From Gonatopus flavifemur (Eukaryota > Arthropoda > Insecta > Hymenoptera > Dryinidae): a stretch of 64,000 nucleotides of DNA. Both the position numbers and the translations under genes were made by a program. A model generated the notes under the pieces. That model saw only the letters and a program-made list of their open reading frames with translations. It did no database searches and was not told the DNA's origin. The stretch covers positions 50,584,001-50,648,000 of the forward strand of contig JAFFJZ010000001.1 of assembly GCA_018340375.1 (NCBI GenBank), read 5' to 3'. Positions within the stretch are counted from its first letter, which is position 1. Every line of letters begins with the position of its first letter. Positions 35,743 to 47,949 of this stretch are shown in pieces.

Positions 35743-35989
35743 ACTGTAAAAAATATACTTCCTAAACTGCCAAAGAAGTTTGGCAGTTTTTTACACAAAC
35801 TTTTTTTGTAAATTACCAAACAAAAGTTTGTAAACATTCAAAAAATTTTGTGATTTCACGAAGACTTTTGAGAATTCACAAACTTTTGTTCGGCAATTTA
35901 CAAAAAAGGTTCGGAAATTATTTTTCCAAACCAAGTTTGTAAATTTCCAAGCATTTTTGTTTGGAATTCAACAAATTTTTTTTACAGTG
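35743..35989. mobile_element. CAC-terminus MITE, AAGTTTGTAAATT-word type
   Basis: The ends are CACTGTAAAAAATATACTTC and (reverse complement) CACTGTAAAAAAAATTTGTT, with TA directly outside both. The interior alternates CCAAACAAAAGTTTGTAAA, ACAAACTTTTGTTCGG, AATTTACAAAAAAGG and AAGTTTGTAAATTTCCAAG. The vocabulary overlaps with the direct repeats at 16615-17087. Confidence 0.88.
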
Positions 35990-38900
35990 TAATAACGTTC
36001 AATGAACAACGTAACGTTGAAAGCTTATTCTATCCTTTACATAATTCACGCTCAAGTACAATAAATTCTACATGATTCGACCCAGTTGATGAAGTATACT
36101 TAGAGAAGTCGTATCTTTTCGAAATAGAGCCATGCTTTTCATATTTATTTGATAGAAATTATACGAACTTTTGAAAATTCGTTGATAGATCATCAATTTT
36201 ATCCAAATATTGCTCGAGCTGTGCTTAAATTTACACGAGTTCCGCCAAACATTGGAACACGGCATCTATTATCATACTTCCCGTATACGTTCCTGAATTA
36301 ATGATAAACGCTATGGGAAATTTAGTAAATGTTGAAAAGCTCGGTGATGTAGTTTCAAGATATTTCCTGAGAATCATAAATAATGATCAAATCTCAAAAA
36401 TCTGATCCCACAGGCCACGAGGATGAATTTTCACCTCATTCGTATATCATCAACTCATTAGTCGAGGTGAAAAGATCAAGTCATATCAGAGCAAAGTAGG
36501 TAGATTGAGATGAAGATGCGAACAACAAAGTTAGACTCGAGAAGTGAAAGCAGCTCTTGTGTGACTCCAATTACCTTAGTGCAGCCTGTGGTCGTTGTTG
36601 ACTTGGCTCACAAGGGTGTCGTAATTACCATCTAAGAGAATTTTCAATGCGTTAAGAGTTGAAAGAAGTATAATATCCTTAAAGTAACGGAAAATAAATC
36701 TATCCATGCATTTTTAGTCTTATTCCATGCATCGCGGCAATACATAATTCATTTACATGTGTAATTCAGATCGTATGCTCCCACGTTGTTTATACGTCTC
36801 TCGGGATTTGGATTATAGATCGAACGTAATATGACGATCAAATTCAACTTAAATAACGATAAAACCTCAGAACTTTCGTATTTATTGTTCGTATAATACC
36901 GAAGGAATTGATGAGCGAAAAACGAAAGCATATGAATTGCAAAAGAAATCCAATATTTCGATTCCCAAACGATCAGAGTGAACACGTAGGATTAATAATA
37001 AATTGTTTGTACACCGAAGGGATGAAGAGAAATGGATTTGTAAAGAGGTACAGGAGAATACTTCGAATTGAAAAATCAGATTTCAATATTTTAATCGTGA
37101 AGGGAGTTATTTTATTCCGGTATCACTTTCGTGTCTCATCGAATAAAAATGATGATACAAAATATTGTACGTATGAAAAATCAAACCTCGTTCCGATATC
37201 GTCTTCCACGCGAAGCCTACAGCAAATGGGATTTCAAATAGAACGTGAAAATACATTTTGATATCGAATTGTGAATTGAATCGAATATCATTGTGGTTTT
37301 GAAATTCAAAATTTATTCTTTTAGATGCAAATTTTCACGTTCATTTTACGTTTCGAATTTCAAATCAATATAATACGTGATGACGAGTATATTCAATTGG
37401 ATATTCATTGTAAACAAGGAGTATTTGTCGAGTATATGGTTTCTCGTCGTCTTCATTAACCAGGGTCTCTATGTCTCCATTATTATGTGTGATTTATCTA
37501 TTCTTCGTCGAGTCAAGTATCTTAAGCCTCTTAAATAAAACCTGGCGAAGAAAAAGTCGCTGACTCAAGTGGATAAGTAACACGATCTTATTTTTCTCGA
37601 AGCTGTTCTGAATTCTGAAGTTCAATTCCTGTTCAAAAGCTAGGGATAGAATTTCTTTTTCTCATATATTCTGTAATATCATTTATTAATTGTCTATTCA
37701 TTCAAGCAGATTTTGTATCGAAAGTTGGCTCAATTTTCATTATAAATTGTGATATTATCATTCTTGATTACAATTATTTACATGGTAACTTTATGCGGTG
37801 TGTGTGTATATATTTACTCGATATTTCTCCCTGATTGTAATTCTTCATACATTGCATTATTACTCAATATCGAGGTATCACTGTTACCTTGAAATACGAT
37901 AACGTATCAAAAACCGATCTATTTATTTATGTTATCCAACAAGTTCCATCGAGGCGCGGTGTTTGATCTCAAATAACAATATGATCGAATCACGAGAGGA
38001 TTTTATTCACTCATTTCATCAGTTTCAAGTGAAACGTGAACAGGAAAATTTCATTCAGTCTGAATTTCATGAAGAACGAATCCACTCATGGATTCTGTCA
38101 ACAGAATACTTGGAACATCAAAAGTATTACACGAAAATCATATTTGATTTTTTTGTGAATAAACTTGCTGTGAACTGAGGAAATATTGTCTCAGATTGAG
38201 AGGAAATTTTCTCAATTCAAAGCACGTTTATTTGGAGTAAGGAAAATATTATTTCCCTTTCCCTGAACTGGATTAGGTTAACCTTGATCCTGCTCGATTC
38301 CCGACGAGGATTATTGCGCTTGACTACGATCAGAATCTTGTCAAGCAGATAAAAAATCGATGAAAGATTTTATTTCGACTATGTAAACGGCACTCACTCA
38401 TCGCTCCATTCGCCTATTATTGACAATGATAACTGAAACTTTCTATAAAATTCTCCTCTCGATTTGAAATATGATTCTTGATTTATGATCCTCTTACCTC
38501 AACGCAGAAGTGCATTGCAAAGTGAACTTCGTTCATTATCGAGACTGCAATCGATGTCAAATGGTATGATACAAAGCAACACCTTCGTGTATATATAAGG
38601 AACCTTCGAAAGCAAGCACAAATTTATCGACAGCTATGCCACAGAATCCCTCCATTAATGATGAAAGGGAATGCCAGATCTAACGTTCAACCAATTTATC
38701 AAACACATGAATAACTGAGAATATACTGACAACTTAGAAATTCTAGTATTGAATATGAAACAACAAATCATTGAGATATCATTATCATATAATTTACCTA
38801 TTCGAAATGAAAACGAATTCCACCATATTCACAATAATTCACCAATGAAAGCTTTTTCGTATGAATTCAACGCATCACAAACACAAAATGAATGACATAC

Positions 38901-39321
38901 ATCGAGATTTTGAAAAGTTCAATTATGAAATATGTTTATTAATTTTGTACAGAAATATGAGGGAAATTTGTTCTATATAGATTTTTCATTGAAAATTGTG
39001 ATTATGAAATTTCTTTTGAAAATGAAATAGTGTAGCGAATGGAAAAGGATAATTTTAATGTTACGAAATCATGTATACAGAGAGAAGGGAAATATTCTTT
39101 GACACAAATTTCCATCATTTCTTGGAAAGAGTCAACAAACTGTAACAGCGTGATTTAATTATTATTTTCTCCATCAATTCCATTGAACGTAATACTTTGA
39201 CATTGTTCAAAGGATCACTTCTGAAATATATTTGTATCAGTGTATTACATGAAAATTCCTAGATCACAAGAGAAATGTCAAACTCAACTGATTTAGTCCT
39301 ATTTATGCAACTTCTATACCA
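35990..39321. other. No gene recognised
   Basis: A 117-codon + frame (36908-37261) overlaps a minus frame and has no motif. A TATATAAGG at 38592 has no supported downstream gene. Confidence 0.4.
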
Positions 39322-39548
39322 CACGGAGAAAAAAGTATTGCTGGCATAACAAACAGGTTTGTTACTATAGAGCCTAAAAGGAAAATTAGCTGAAAGAGCA
39401 AGAAAAATGATTGACACAGCTACATTTTTTTGCTGACATGAAAAAATTTGTTCACAGAACTAACGTCTTAGCTGCTGGAGTGAATATTTTTGCCAGGACA
39501 ACAAATTTCTTTGTAGGCGCTATAGTAGCAAACCATTTTTTCTCCGTG
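39322..39548. mobile_element. CAC-terminus MITE, AACAAA/AGCTA-word type (copy 2)
   Basis: The ends are CACGGAGAAAAAAGTATTGC and (reverse complement) CACGGAGAAAAAATGGTTTG. The left end is identical to that of 25858-26063 for more than 30 bases, and the rest matches in order. The flanks are CA on the left and TA on the right. Confidence 0.88.
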
Positions 39549-39578
39549 TATCGATCGATATAAATCTTTGAAATTGTA

Positions 39579-39825
39579 CATGGAAAAGAAGGAATATTCA
39601 CAGCAACTACTCACGTAGTCGATTTTCGATCATTTACGGAAAGTAGTTACGGCAACTGCTCAGAACTTGAGATGAATACCACCTTAGTTGGGTTGATCGA
39701 CACAATAATCGTGCTAACTAGCACGGTATTTGTTCCAACTACTAAGTAGTTGCCGTAACAACTCTTCACAGATGGTTGAGATGCAACCACCTGAATAGTT
39801 GTGACAAGTGTTCTTTTTTTCCAGT
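39579..39825. mobile_element. Diverged copy of the CTACTTAGCAGCTGC-word MITE
   Basis: It starts CATGGAAAAGAAGGAAT after TA and ends TTCTTTTTTTCCAG. It shares GTCGATTTTCGA, GTAGTTGC, CAACTACTAAGTAGTTGC and GATGGTTGAGATGCAACCA with 12176-12402. The arms are less well matched than in the first copy. Confidence 0.6.
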
Positions 39826-39910
39826 CATTCAATGCATTCAACTCACAATGGTTGAAAATAATGACATCAGTTCAAAGTAGTAAGCAGATGCAAACACAGG
39901 TTTATGTTTG

Positions 39911-40420
39911 AATTGAAGGGTCGGATCGAATAACTGGTTGTGCGCGTGATCTTTCGTCTAGTGCACCCGAAAACAGGCAACCGCCACTAATCTCTTTGGA
40001 TGTTTTTTATGATGAAATAAAGTAAGATATTTGCGATACTAAAAAAACTTCCAGTGGGAAAGTTGGTGCAAATACATTCAACCACAGTTTGACAAATTTT
40101 GAGACAATTCTGTACTGTAGATTAGAATTCATCATAGGTGTAATGGAAAGAGGTCGTATGCATCGATTGAATCGATTCGTTTTTCATTGAATCTGTGATC
40201 ATTTCCAACCTACAGAACGGAATTGTCTCAAAATTTGACAAAGTGTGGTTGAATATATTTGCACCAACTTTCCCGCTGGGATGTTCTTTCAGTATCGCAA
40301 ATATCTTACTTTATTTCATCATAAAAGTTCTCTAACGAGGCTAGTGACGGTTGCCTATTTTCAGGTACATTAGACGAAAAGTCACGCGCACAACCGTTTA
40401 TTCGATCCGGCCCTTCAATT
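39911..40420. repeat. 510-bp fold-back with about 220-base arms
   Basis: The left arm starts AATTGAAGGGTCGGATCGAA, and the right arm ends with the reverse complement of AATTGAAGGGCCGGATCGAA. Pairing continues through GTTGTGCGCGTGA, AGGCAACCG, TATGATGAAATAAAGTAAGA, TATTTGCGATACT, AAAGTTGGTGCAAATA and TTTTGAGACAATTC(T/C)GT. The loop lies near 40135-40210. This is a large non-coding palindromic element; no target duplication was found. Confidence 0.88.
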
Positions 40421-42304
40421 TAGGTTGAATTTTGTATCAGAGATTTGTATACAAGAGAAAAAATATAAGAAATTGATCACCATTCGTTCTAGCTCTCCTG
40501 AGTCGAAAAATTTGAACGGTTTTCGCTCTTCTGTTTGAGTTTTAGACTGAGTTTGTTATGATATTTCTAAATGCCTCTTCCGAAAAACATCTAATTTGAA
40601 TTTTATTTTGTCCGCGATATTCAACAAACAGGACACAATCCGTATAAAACTCACATAAGGGAACAAAAACTAACCGAATCTTTCAACCCGAGCTTATCGG
40701 AATTCTAGAACAAGAGTCGAGCGATGACATCGCTTTATTACATTTCTTCCGATATTGATAAGAACTCATCACAATTTTCAAATACCTGTCACAAAATTAC
40801 GATTCTACCTGATGGAAACACACCATTGGATTCTACTTTTTCGAATATATTTGGAAGTTTGATTATAATGCTTTTTGAAGTAAAATATGAATAAATACGG
40901 ATTAAATTCATGGCATGAATTATAGAACGTGTCTGCTCTCTAGGGATAAAGTTGAAACGCACTCAACTCATGAATTTAATTCAAGAAAAAGTATACAGAT
41001 CTCTGACCGTCGTCTGGTATTTTGAGATAATAAGTTACGCTTTATCGTTGCTCCGTGATAGAACGTTCGCAGTACGTTTGATCATTTGAGTCCCCTCATG
41101 AAGTTGAATACAATACAATACTATATGTGATTCAACAAATTTCTTTTAATCCTGTATTACCTGATATGATGTAACCCTATAAAAATATATCTCAACTACA
41201 CACTAATTTTGATATTTCAGTTTATTTGAAATTGTGTTGAAAAATGTATTACATATTATTACAAAATAAAATCCAGAATAGTAACGTGATATCTACATTT
41301 AGGAACGGAATTTAATTATGAAATGACATAGGTTGTGAATAAATATGAAAATTATTATTAAATTAAAATATACCGAGTATAAATACACGTCAACAGCTTT
41401 AAAACAACATGCAATGTTCAGTACCTCACTTTGAAATACGTCATTGCAATAAATTTATGTAATTTGTTGAGCAGCTTACGTTATACGTATTCAGAATTAC
41501 TGAACAAAAATGAAAATTGCTGAAAGAACTTCCTTTTATGTGATGTTTTTCTCATCAGAGAAAACTCATTGCCTGAAGCTTATGGTAATTGCCTCTTTTC
41601 TCGAAACCATCTCTCTCTGGTTTCCTCTGTTCCTTATTCCTGCATAATTAGATTCTTCGTCCGAACTTGATTGCAGCTACTTATAAAACACACAGGCATA
41701 CGCTCAACTGTTATTCAATACAATGAATTCGCTTTTTTATTTTTGCATCCAATTATTGCGATTCCCTCAATCTCAATGCACTTCTGTGGAGATGATGCGG
41801 CTTATGTCGATGAGAGTACCAAAAAATAGCTCCCAAATATTCACAGCTGGTGTGGTCAATAGGAACTCGTGTGACTGAGAATGTTGTAGGAGTTTGAATC
41901 GTTTATAAAAATGAAACGAAAATTCAAATTCACAAAATATGATGAATCGCCGTTATTCATCTTCTTGAATTGACTTCTTTGAATTGAAAATATCGTTGGA
42001 AGAATGTGCTTCAAGATTTTGGGTCTTCAACTGAGGTTGAATCTAAGTATTTCGTTATTCGATTGTTGATTCGTTTCAATAAACTGAGGAACAATTTTCA
42101 AGAATTTAATCATTTCTTGATCCATGTCCAGTTTGTTTTTTTTTATAATTGATCTTGTATTTGGAAAAATAAGATACCAAATTGAGAACGAAAATCAGGA
42201 TTTTCTGTATTTCCACCCCTGTGGTGGGGATAGAAAGTTGCAATGTGACGAGAATTCTTTTCTTGTGAGGAGGTTTCGTTTAAATTATTGTATCAATAGT
42301 CAAC
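40421..42304. other. No gene recognised
   Basis: AT-rich, no paired repeats or convincing frames. Confidence 0.4.
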
Positions 42305-42505
42305 ATGAAGCTGAAGCTAGCAGACGTAAACTAGCAGACCGCGTTTATGAACTGAGCTAATGTGAATTTGAATTTTTTTAAAATACATATTTTCGGAGAT
42401 TATGATTTAAAAATCCCATCGGTGCCGGTTTCATCATTCTACGATAATTGTACGATGAGCTAGATTCCGAGTATGCTGGCTCAAATCTGCTAGCTTCAGC
42501 TTCAT
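42305..42505. mobile_element. Mutator-like MITE with perfect 9-bp target duplication (copy 2)
   Basis: The left terminus is ATGAAGCTGAAGCTAGCAGA and the right terminus is (reverse complement) ATGAAGCTGAAGCTAGCAGA, identical over 20 bases. ATAGTCAAC lies directly outside both ends (42296-42304 and 42506-42514), a perfect 9-bp duplication. It is the same family as 20699-20901. A second GTAAACTAGCAGACC block follows the left terminus. Confidence 0.93.
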
Positions 42506-44879
42506 ATAGTCAACTTGGTTTCACCTTCTTATTTCTTTCTCATTTTAGAGTTATTCTCTAAATCCATGGTTTTACAAAGACTTGAAACTTTTTTAAATGA
42601 TATTTGTTCTACTGACAAGATGATCCTTCATGAAAAACACGGATCAAACAACGAAAAGAATAAGAGAAATTAATTCCTCAAAAAGTCAAAAGATAAATTT
42701 TCGTTTTCAAGTGACGCAAAACTGTTATCTTCCAAGAACCTAATTCTATTAAAAATGAGAAACTTTTTATCACTCATAAAATCAACGATATTAAAAAATG
42801 AAATGTAATATCGCAGATTTTAGAATTCTGTTCGCTGAGGCATGCGACTTTCACGATTAGGAGAAAAAATTCTTCCAATTAGTTGGTCCATAATGAGAAC
42901 AGCAGTCAAACGATTTTGCCGGAGGAAAAGTGCATGCGCTTTCGAGACATTTCTTCACTCCTCGCTTTAAGGAGAGAAGAAATCTTTCTTATCTGTTCTT
43001 CGTCCTGACGCTGTTGCTTTTCGTAATCGTCATCTTCGTCTCCCTCGTTTCAAGCGAACAGGCCAGCAACCAACCCTGATAATGGTTTGAAATAGGGATG
43101 GTGCCTCAGAGTTTCTGGAATCAAATTACATTCAATCTTGGAGGTGCCGCGAACGACGCGTGTTACCTATCGCATTTTTCCGAGGGTCGAAAAATCTATC
43201 ATGATTGAGATTACGAATTTCATTTAATCCCTCATTTATCATTTTTTATTCGTCTCGTGTGGTAGGGACATTCACCTGAAATCATGATTGAGTCATTTTC
43301 ATTTTTATATCAAGGGTGTGAAGCTGGAATTTTCATAAATTAAAACAACTCTCAAACGTGGTCGATGTTGAAACGCATACGCGTATCCACACCTCATATT
43401 TTATACACTTTTATCCAATTTAATCCAATCTATGGTTCAATCGATTTATCGTAGCTTTTTATTGGGAATATGCTCGAACTAGGTACAGATTTTTCTCATG
43501 CATAGGAATATTTCGACACATCGTTTGAGTAGAGAAGAATAAGTACTGTCCTTATTTACATTCATGAAATATTATTTGCGTGCCAAATTCCTGTGCAGGA
43601 ATCAATCAACCTTTAATTTAGATTCTTTGATTCGAACATAGCAAATGAAAAACCAAAAAATATTCTGTTCTGCATTTTCCGATATTCGATAAAATTTTGC
43701 ATTTTTTGGTAGAATAACTTGAAGGAAGGAAAAAATGTAGGTATGTATATCAAGCTGATGAGGAAATGTTTTATTCAAATCGTAGGAAAGTCGGTTATAA
43801 AGAATTGTGTACAAAATTTTATCACACAATTTTACACAAACATAGAAGTTCAAGATATAAAATTCGACGAAATATTTGAACAAACAAGGAAAAAAAGCAT
43901 GCTTCGAATTTAACGAAGTGTGAAGAAAATATAACAAACATTAGAATACGTGATACATAAGCTTGGGAAACAACCGACGCAGTAAAGGGATAGTGAAATC
44001 AAGTGCTATGAGGCATGAAACTAGGATATCCCTATCGTTAAATTGTGGATAGCGCGCTAGGGCATTTAAATGGGGTCCATGCAAATAGTTTATACACACC
44101 AGACTATCATTTACCTCAGATGAACTCACGCCTTCGCATCGTGTGTTTGTAGGGAAAAGCACTTCTCTCCTCTCTCTCTCTGAAATCTAATAGATTATAC
44201 ATATTTCCACACCTTCTCAAAAAACGTATTTCTAATTCTTTTATATATTGAATTTCAGACGGAACTCATGAAATATTCATGGAAAAATTTTCACACAGTA
44301 AGATCGATTATCTACGATTTTCATTACTCGAGTTATATTTGAACTTTTCAATTCCTTTGATAAATAAATGAAGTTTACTTATTTCGAAGTTCAATGCGCG
44401 GAAGTAGCATAAAAGAGAAAAATATAATAAAGAACTAAAACGATTGGATCGATGTTCATAAAACACGGAAGAATAAAAAAGAAAATCAACTCGAAGAAGT
44501 GAAGCAAAAGAAATTCGAAGCTTATTTCAACTACACTTCACCTGGCATTTGAATTCACTTAATTTTGTAGGATTTCTCATTTCGTTCCTAAAACTGTCTT
44601 AACTCGAGACACAATTTGTTGATTATACGATATCGTTTCATCGAATTTAATAGATGAATGACACTGAATTTGGATGATTTCAGAATTATCTGAATTATTT
44701 TCAATTTTCCTCTTAAGATCTAATTATTTCATCCTCCCTTGGTATTGAAGGATTGTGAATTAATTTTTTCATACGCCTACATTCTTCACCTTTTTGTTCT
44801 CATCGGGAATGATAAAGAAGAGGAGAGTCTTGAAAGGGCTTAAATTCGAATGAAGGCATTTTGAATGGTTCTCTGAAAT
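42506..44879. other. No gene recognised; CT microsatellite
   Basis: A CT-rich run lies at about 44164-44182. A moderately CpG-rich, pyrimidine-rich patch lies at 42900-43080. No supported gene. Confidence 0.4.
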
Positions 44880-45332
44880 ACGCAACTTCTCCCCAGGCTT
44901 GTAATGCCAAGTCTGGTTAGCCTAGCCTTGGCCGATGCGTGACCCGCCATAGCTGACCAAGGGTTGATACAGTCTTGGACATCAATGCTAGGACCAAGCA
45001 TATTTTGCCGTGTTGGATTTCCGATATATATGAAAGCTGAATGCTCAGCAGAGAACGTTATTATCATCCTAACCATTGACCTAGCTTGATAACATCACTC
45101 AAATGTGAATGTTCAATCAAACTTGGACGCCAATGAAGAATCTATCCTCATTCAGCCCGAATTAGTATTGCATATCAATAATGGCAACAATATCGATTGC
45201 AAGCATGGAACCAATATGGAATTTTAATATTTAACCAAGCTCGGACGCCAAGCGTTGAACATTGTTATCATCCCAGACATCAATCTAGTTTGGTGCCAAT
45301 GTTAGCAATCAAGCTAGGCCCGCTGTTGACTA

Positions 45333-45909
45333 CACGGAAAAAGATGCCCATGTAAAAATTACACAAAAATTGAGGTTACGATTACAGGGTGGATCTTATG
45401 TAACATCTACTACACAGTCACGTTGGATTTACATTAATATTACACACGGAGAGAAAAAATTTGCTGACGCAGCAAACCGAGATATTATATATAGAATAGC
45501 AAAATTGTTTGCTGACCTAGCTAAAAATTTGCTATAACAGCAATCGTGTTAGCTACGGCAGCAAGTTTTTAGCTGTGGCAGCAAAAAATGGTTGCTCCGC
45601 CAGCAAATTTTCAGTATTATATACAGAATAGCAAACAAATTTCGCTGGGATAGCGAACATTTTGTGCCGCCACAGCTAAAAATTCTCTGTCACAGCAAAA
45701 GGAACCCAGCAAAAGTAGATTTCGCTGCCACAGCGAATTCCTTTTTCTCCGTGTAGTGACTTCATGGCAACACCACTCCCAGTTACGTCAGTGACAATGT
45801 AAATACAACATTGGTTCGAATGTAAATTTAATTCCAATTACATTTAAGTGAGTAGTTATGTCAAATTAACAACAACCAATGCGGTATCTACATGGGACTT
45901 TTTTCCGTG
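45333..45909. mobile_element. CAC-terminus MITE carrying a nested MITE
   Basis: The ends are CACGGAAAAAGATGCCCATG and (reverse complement) CACGGAAAAAAGTCCCATGT, with TA directly outside both. The interior words are TTACATT/AATGTAA. It is split by the element at 45445-45753; without that insertion it would be about 268 bp. Confidence 0.85.
45445..45753. mobile_element. Nested CAC-terminus MITE, AGCAAA-word type
   Basis: The ends are CACGGAGAGAAAAAATTTGC and (reverse complement) CACGGAGAAAAAGGAATTCG, with CA on the left and TA on the right. The interior is almost entirely TTTGCTG, CAGCAAA, TAGCTGTGGCAGC and CACAGCTAAAAATT-type words in both orientations, plus two copies of ATATTATATA(T/C)AGAATAGCAA. 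It inserted into 45333-45909, so it is younger than its host. Confidence 0.88.
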
Positions 45910-46356
45910 TAACATTGACTCAAACTTGGCACCAAGCATGGTACGCTCGTCAAAGCATACTTGGGTCTTCATGAATCCCCAACTGACGTCTTGTGAGATA
46001 AAAACAACGTGAGAAAAAAGCTATTTTGATACACATAATTTACGAACATCCCAAACGTTTAGGGGTCAAAACGACTTCATTTGTAATTATTCTCTCGCAG
46101 CATTGACGCGCAAGGAGATACAGAAACGAATGAGACAAATGGGAGATTGTGTCCGAGGGAAAACATAGAGGTCAAGCTTATTCAAGTTTGTTGGAATCAA
46201 TCTGCGTGAAATCTCGTGTGGCAAATAGTGTGCAGAAGATACTTCTATCGGCAGCCTATACACGTCCACAAGTAGAGTGCACTCTTGGATAATCAATCTA
46301 CCAATGAGAGCGTACGACACGATAACTGGAACCGAGTTCTCGTCCACCCATTTGTC

Positions 46357-46403
46357 TTTCTCCCTCTCTATTTCTCTCTCTCTTTCTCCCTCTCTCTCTC
46401 TCC
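46357..46403 (+). repeat. CT-rich microsatellite
   Basis: Imperfect CTCT/TTTC run; a second one lies at 46606-46632. Confidence 0.85.
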
Positions 46404-46605
46404 ACCTTTTCGCTTTGTTTTTATTCTTGCATACATCGTACCCGGGTGCGTATGCCGTACGCGCAAACGCGCAAGTTATCTTCTATTCTGTCTATATTTG
46501 GCCGCCATGGAATCATTCTTTCTCCTTTCATCCAGCCAAACCAGGTCGTGTTAGTACGCTAATATAAACCTTTGCCCCAGTAACCAACGATGACCTTTTT
46601 AATTC

Positions 46606-46632
46606 CTCTCTTCCTCTCTCTCTCTCTCTCTC
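46606..46632 (+). repeat. CT microsatellite
   Basis: CTCTTCCTCTCTC followed by uninterrupted CT units. Confidence 0.9.
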
Positions 46633-47187
46633 GTACTGTTCTTATACCTACATATCTAGTATCGTCATTCTAATTATCCTCCATCTTCGTGGACGTGTAC
46701 GCATGCATATGAGTATCGTATACATGCTTCATGCTCGTTAAATGATAATAAACGAGACTTACACAGTGGGATGCTGTAATGGTGGAAGGCTTTGTGTACT
46801 TCGAAGCCTTTGTACGACGTGTAGAATGAATTGTTGTTAAATTAAACGTGCTCCACGATAATTCACAGCGATTCGTTGGAAGAGAAAAAACAAAAGAACA
46901 CAAATATCGTGGATTCAAAAGGATTCATCGGCGATTCAATTCTAAAGAGGATTGAGGGACTGATTTTGAAGTGGGAATGGAGAGGAATATTGAATATAAG
47001 ATTCGTGTGGAGATTTCGTGAATTGAAATGTTGTATCGCATGTGGAAGCAAAAAGATAAGATATATAAGCGGTTCGGTGATCCGACTGTCTTGCGTACAC
47101 GGAGGATTTAGTTTGATCGAGTGAAAATTTTTAGTAGGAGGAGCAAAGTATGTGACATTGATTATCAGGAAGAATAGTAAATTGGTG

Positions 47188-47372
47188 GATTTTTCATTCA
47201 ACATTGAATTGGAAAGAGTGAAATTTTCACTCAAATGGAAATATAAGGTCCTTTTTGGCTGCCTAAAGAGTGAATTCTCACTCCAACGGAGTGGAATTTA
47301 TTCCACTCTTCAAGCAGCCAGGAGGAAACCTATCTTTCCGTTCGATGGGAATTTCCACTCTTCTATATACTG
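47188..47372. repeat. GAGTGAAAATTCACTC-word region
   Basis: AAAGAGTGAAATTTTCACTC, AAAGAGTGAATTCTCACTCC, GGAGTGGAATTTATTCCACT and TTTCCACTCTTC occur in succession, related to 25070-25345 and 60129-60350. TTTGGCTGCCT and AAGCAGCCAGGA form an inverted pair around the middle. Confidence 0.6.
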
Positions 47373-47439
47373 AGAGAAATTTCTATTATATGCTTAATAC
47401 AAATACGGGTGGATATAATATATAATAGAATATATTGTA

Positions 47440-47949
47440 CACCGAGAGGGAAGAATGATCATATTCGCCATGCTAACATAGTATTCGATCTTATTTTATA
47501 CAAAATTGTGAATGTAAGAACAGAATTCTTAACCATTTCTCTGGTAATAAGTAGAGTAAGATGGGGTAAAATGACCATTTTCGTGTTCAGTGTGCTGTAA
47601 AATATGCAGCTTGCGTGATATTCCCACACTCATACCCCTTCGTGAAAGTTTGAACCCCTAGCTACAAAATTCAATGACAAGAGTTTTATGTGAGTTGAAT
47701 TCACTATAAGTTATGGTTGTTCACCTCGTGATCATTTTACCCCATTTTAACCTATCATGTAGTATAGTGATGGTGTGAGAATAGAATCTTCCATCATTTT
47801 CCTAGTAATAATTACTATACTACATAGTAATTATTACCAGAAAAAGGGTGGAGAATTCTACTTTTACATAGTAACATTCACGATTTTATACAAAATAAGA
47901 CCGAATACTATGTTGGCATGGTAAATATTACCATTCTTTTCTCTCCGTG
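47440..47949. mobile_element. CAC-terminus MITE, GGTAATAA-word type, with nested element
   Basis: The ends are CACCGAGAGGGAAGAATG and (reverse complement) CACGGAGAGAAAAGAATG. The arms share CGCCATGCTAACATAGTATT-like sequence, TTTTATACAAAAT(T/A) and GTGAATGT(A/T)A. The flanks are TA and AA. It is split by the element at 47553-47753; the right-hand half contains extra copies of AGTAATAATTACTA. Confidence 0.78.
47553..47753. mobile_element. Nested element with ATGGGGTAAAATGA termini
   Basis: The left edge AGAGTAAGATGGGGTAAAAT and the right edge (reverse complement) ATAGGTTAAAATGGGGTAAA form an inverted terminal pair that continues into ATGA(C/T)CA. It lies inside 47440-47949. The terminal type differs from the CAC family, so it is a separate lineage. 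Confidence 0.75.

Larger units (their letters stand above)
44880..45990. repeat. CCAAGCTTGG-word region, host of a nested pair
   Basis: Words such as GCCAAGTCTGG, ACTTGGACGCCAATG, CCAAGCTCGGACGCCAAGC, GTTTGGTGCCAATG, AACTTGGCACCAAGC and GGTACGC recur across the region on both sides of the element at 45333-45909. The vocabulary resembles the interior of the 1.2-kb element at 14896. The outer termini were not located. If it is one element, the cluster is nested three deep. Confidence 0.5.

Noticed and set aside
38586..38690. TATATAAGG box followed by GAACCTTCGAAAGC and an ATG
   Set aside because: The downstream frame stops after 15 codons and no splice donor fits; TATA-like words are frequent in this AT-rich sequence.
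46277..46567. Two overlapping plus-strand frames (96 and 89 codons)
   Set aside because: Mostly translation of a CT microsatellite (Ser/Leu and Phe/Ser repeats).
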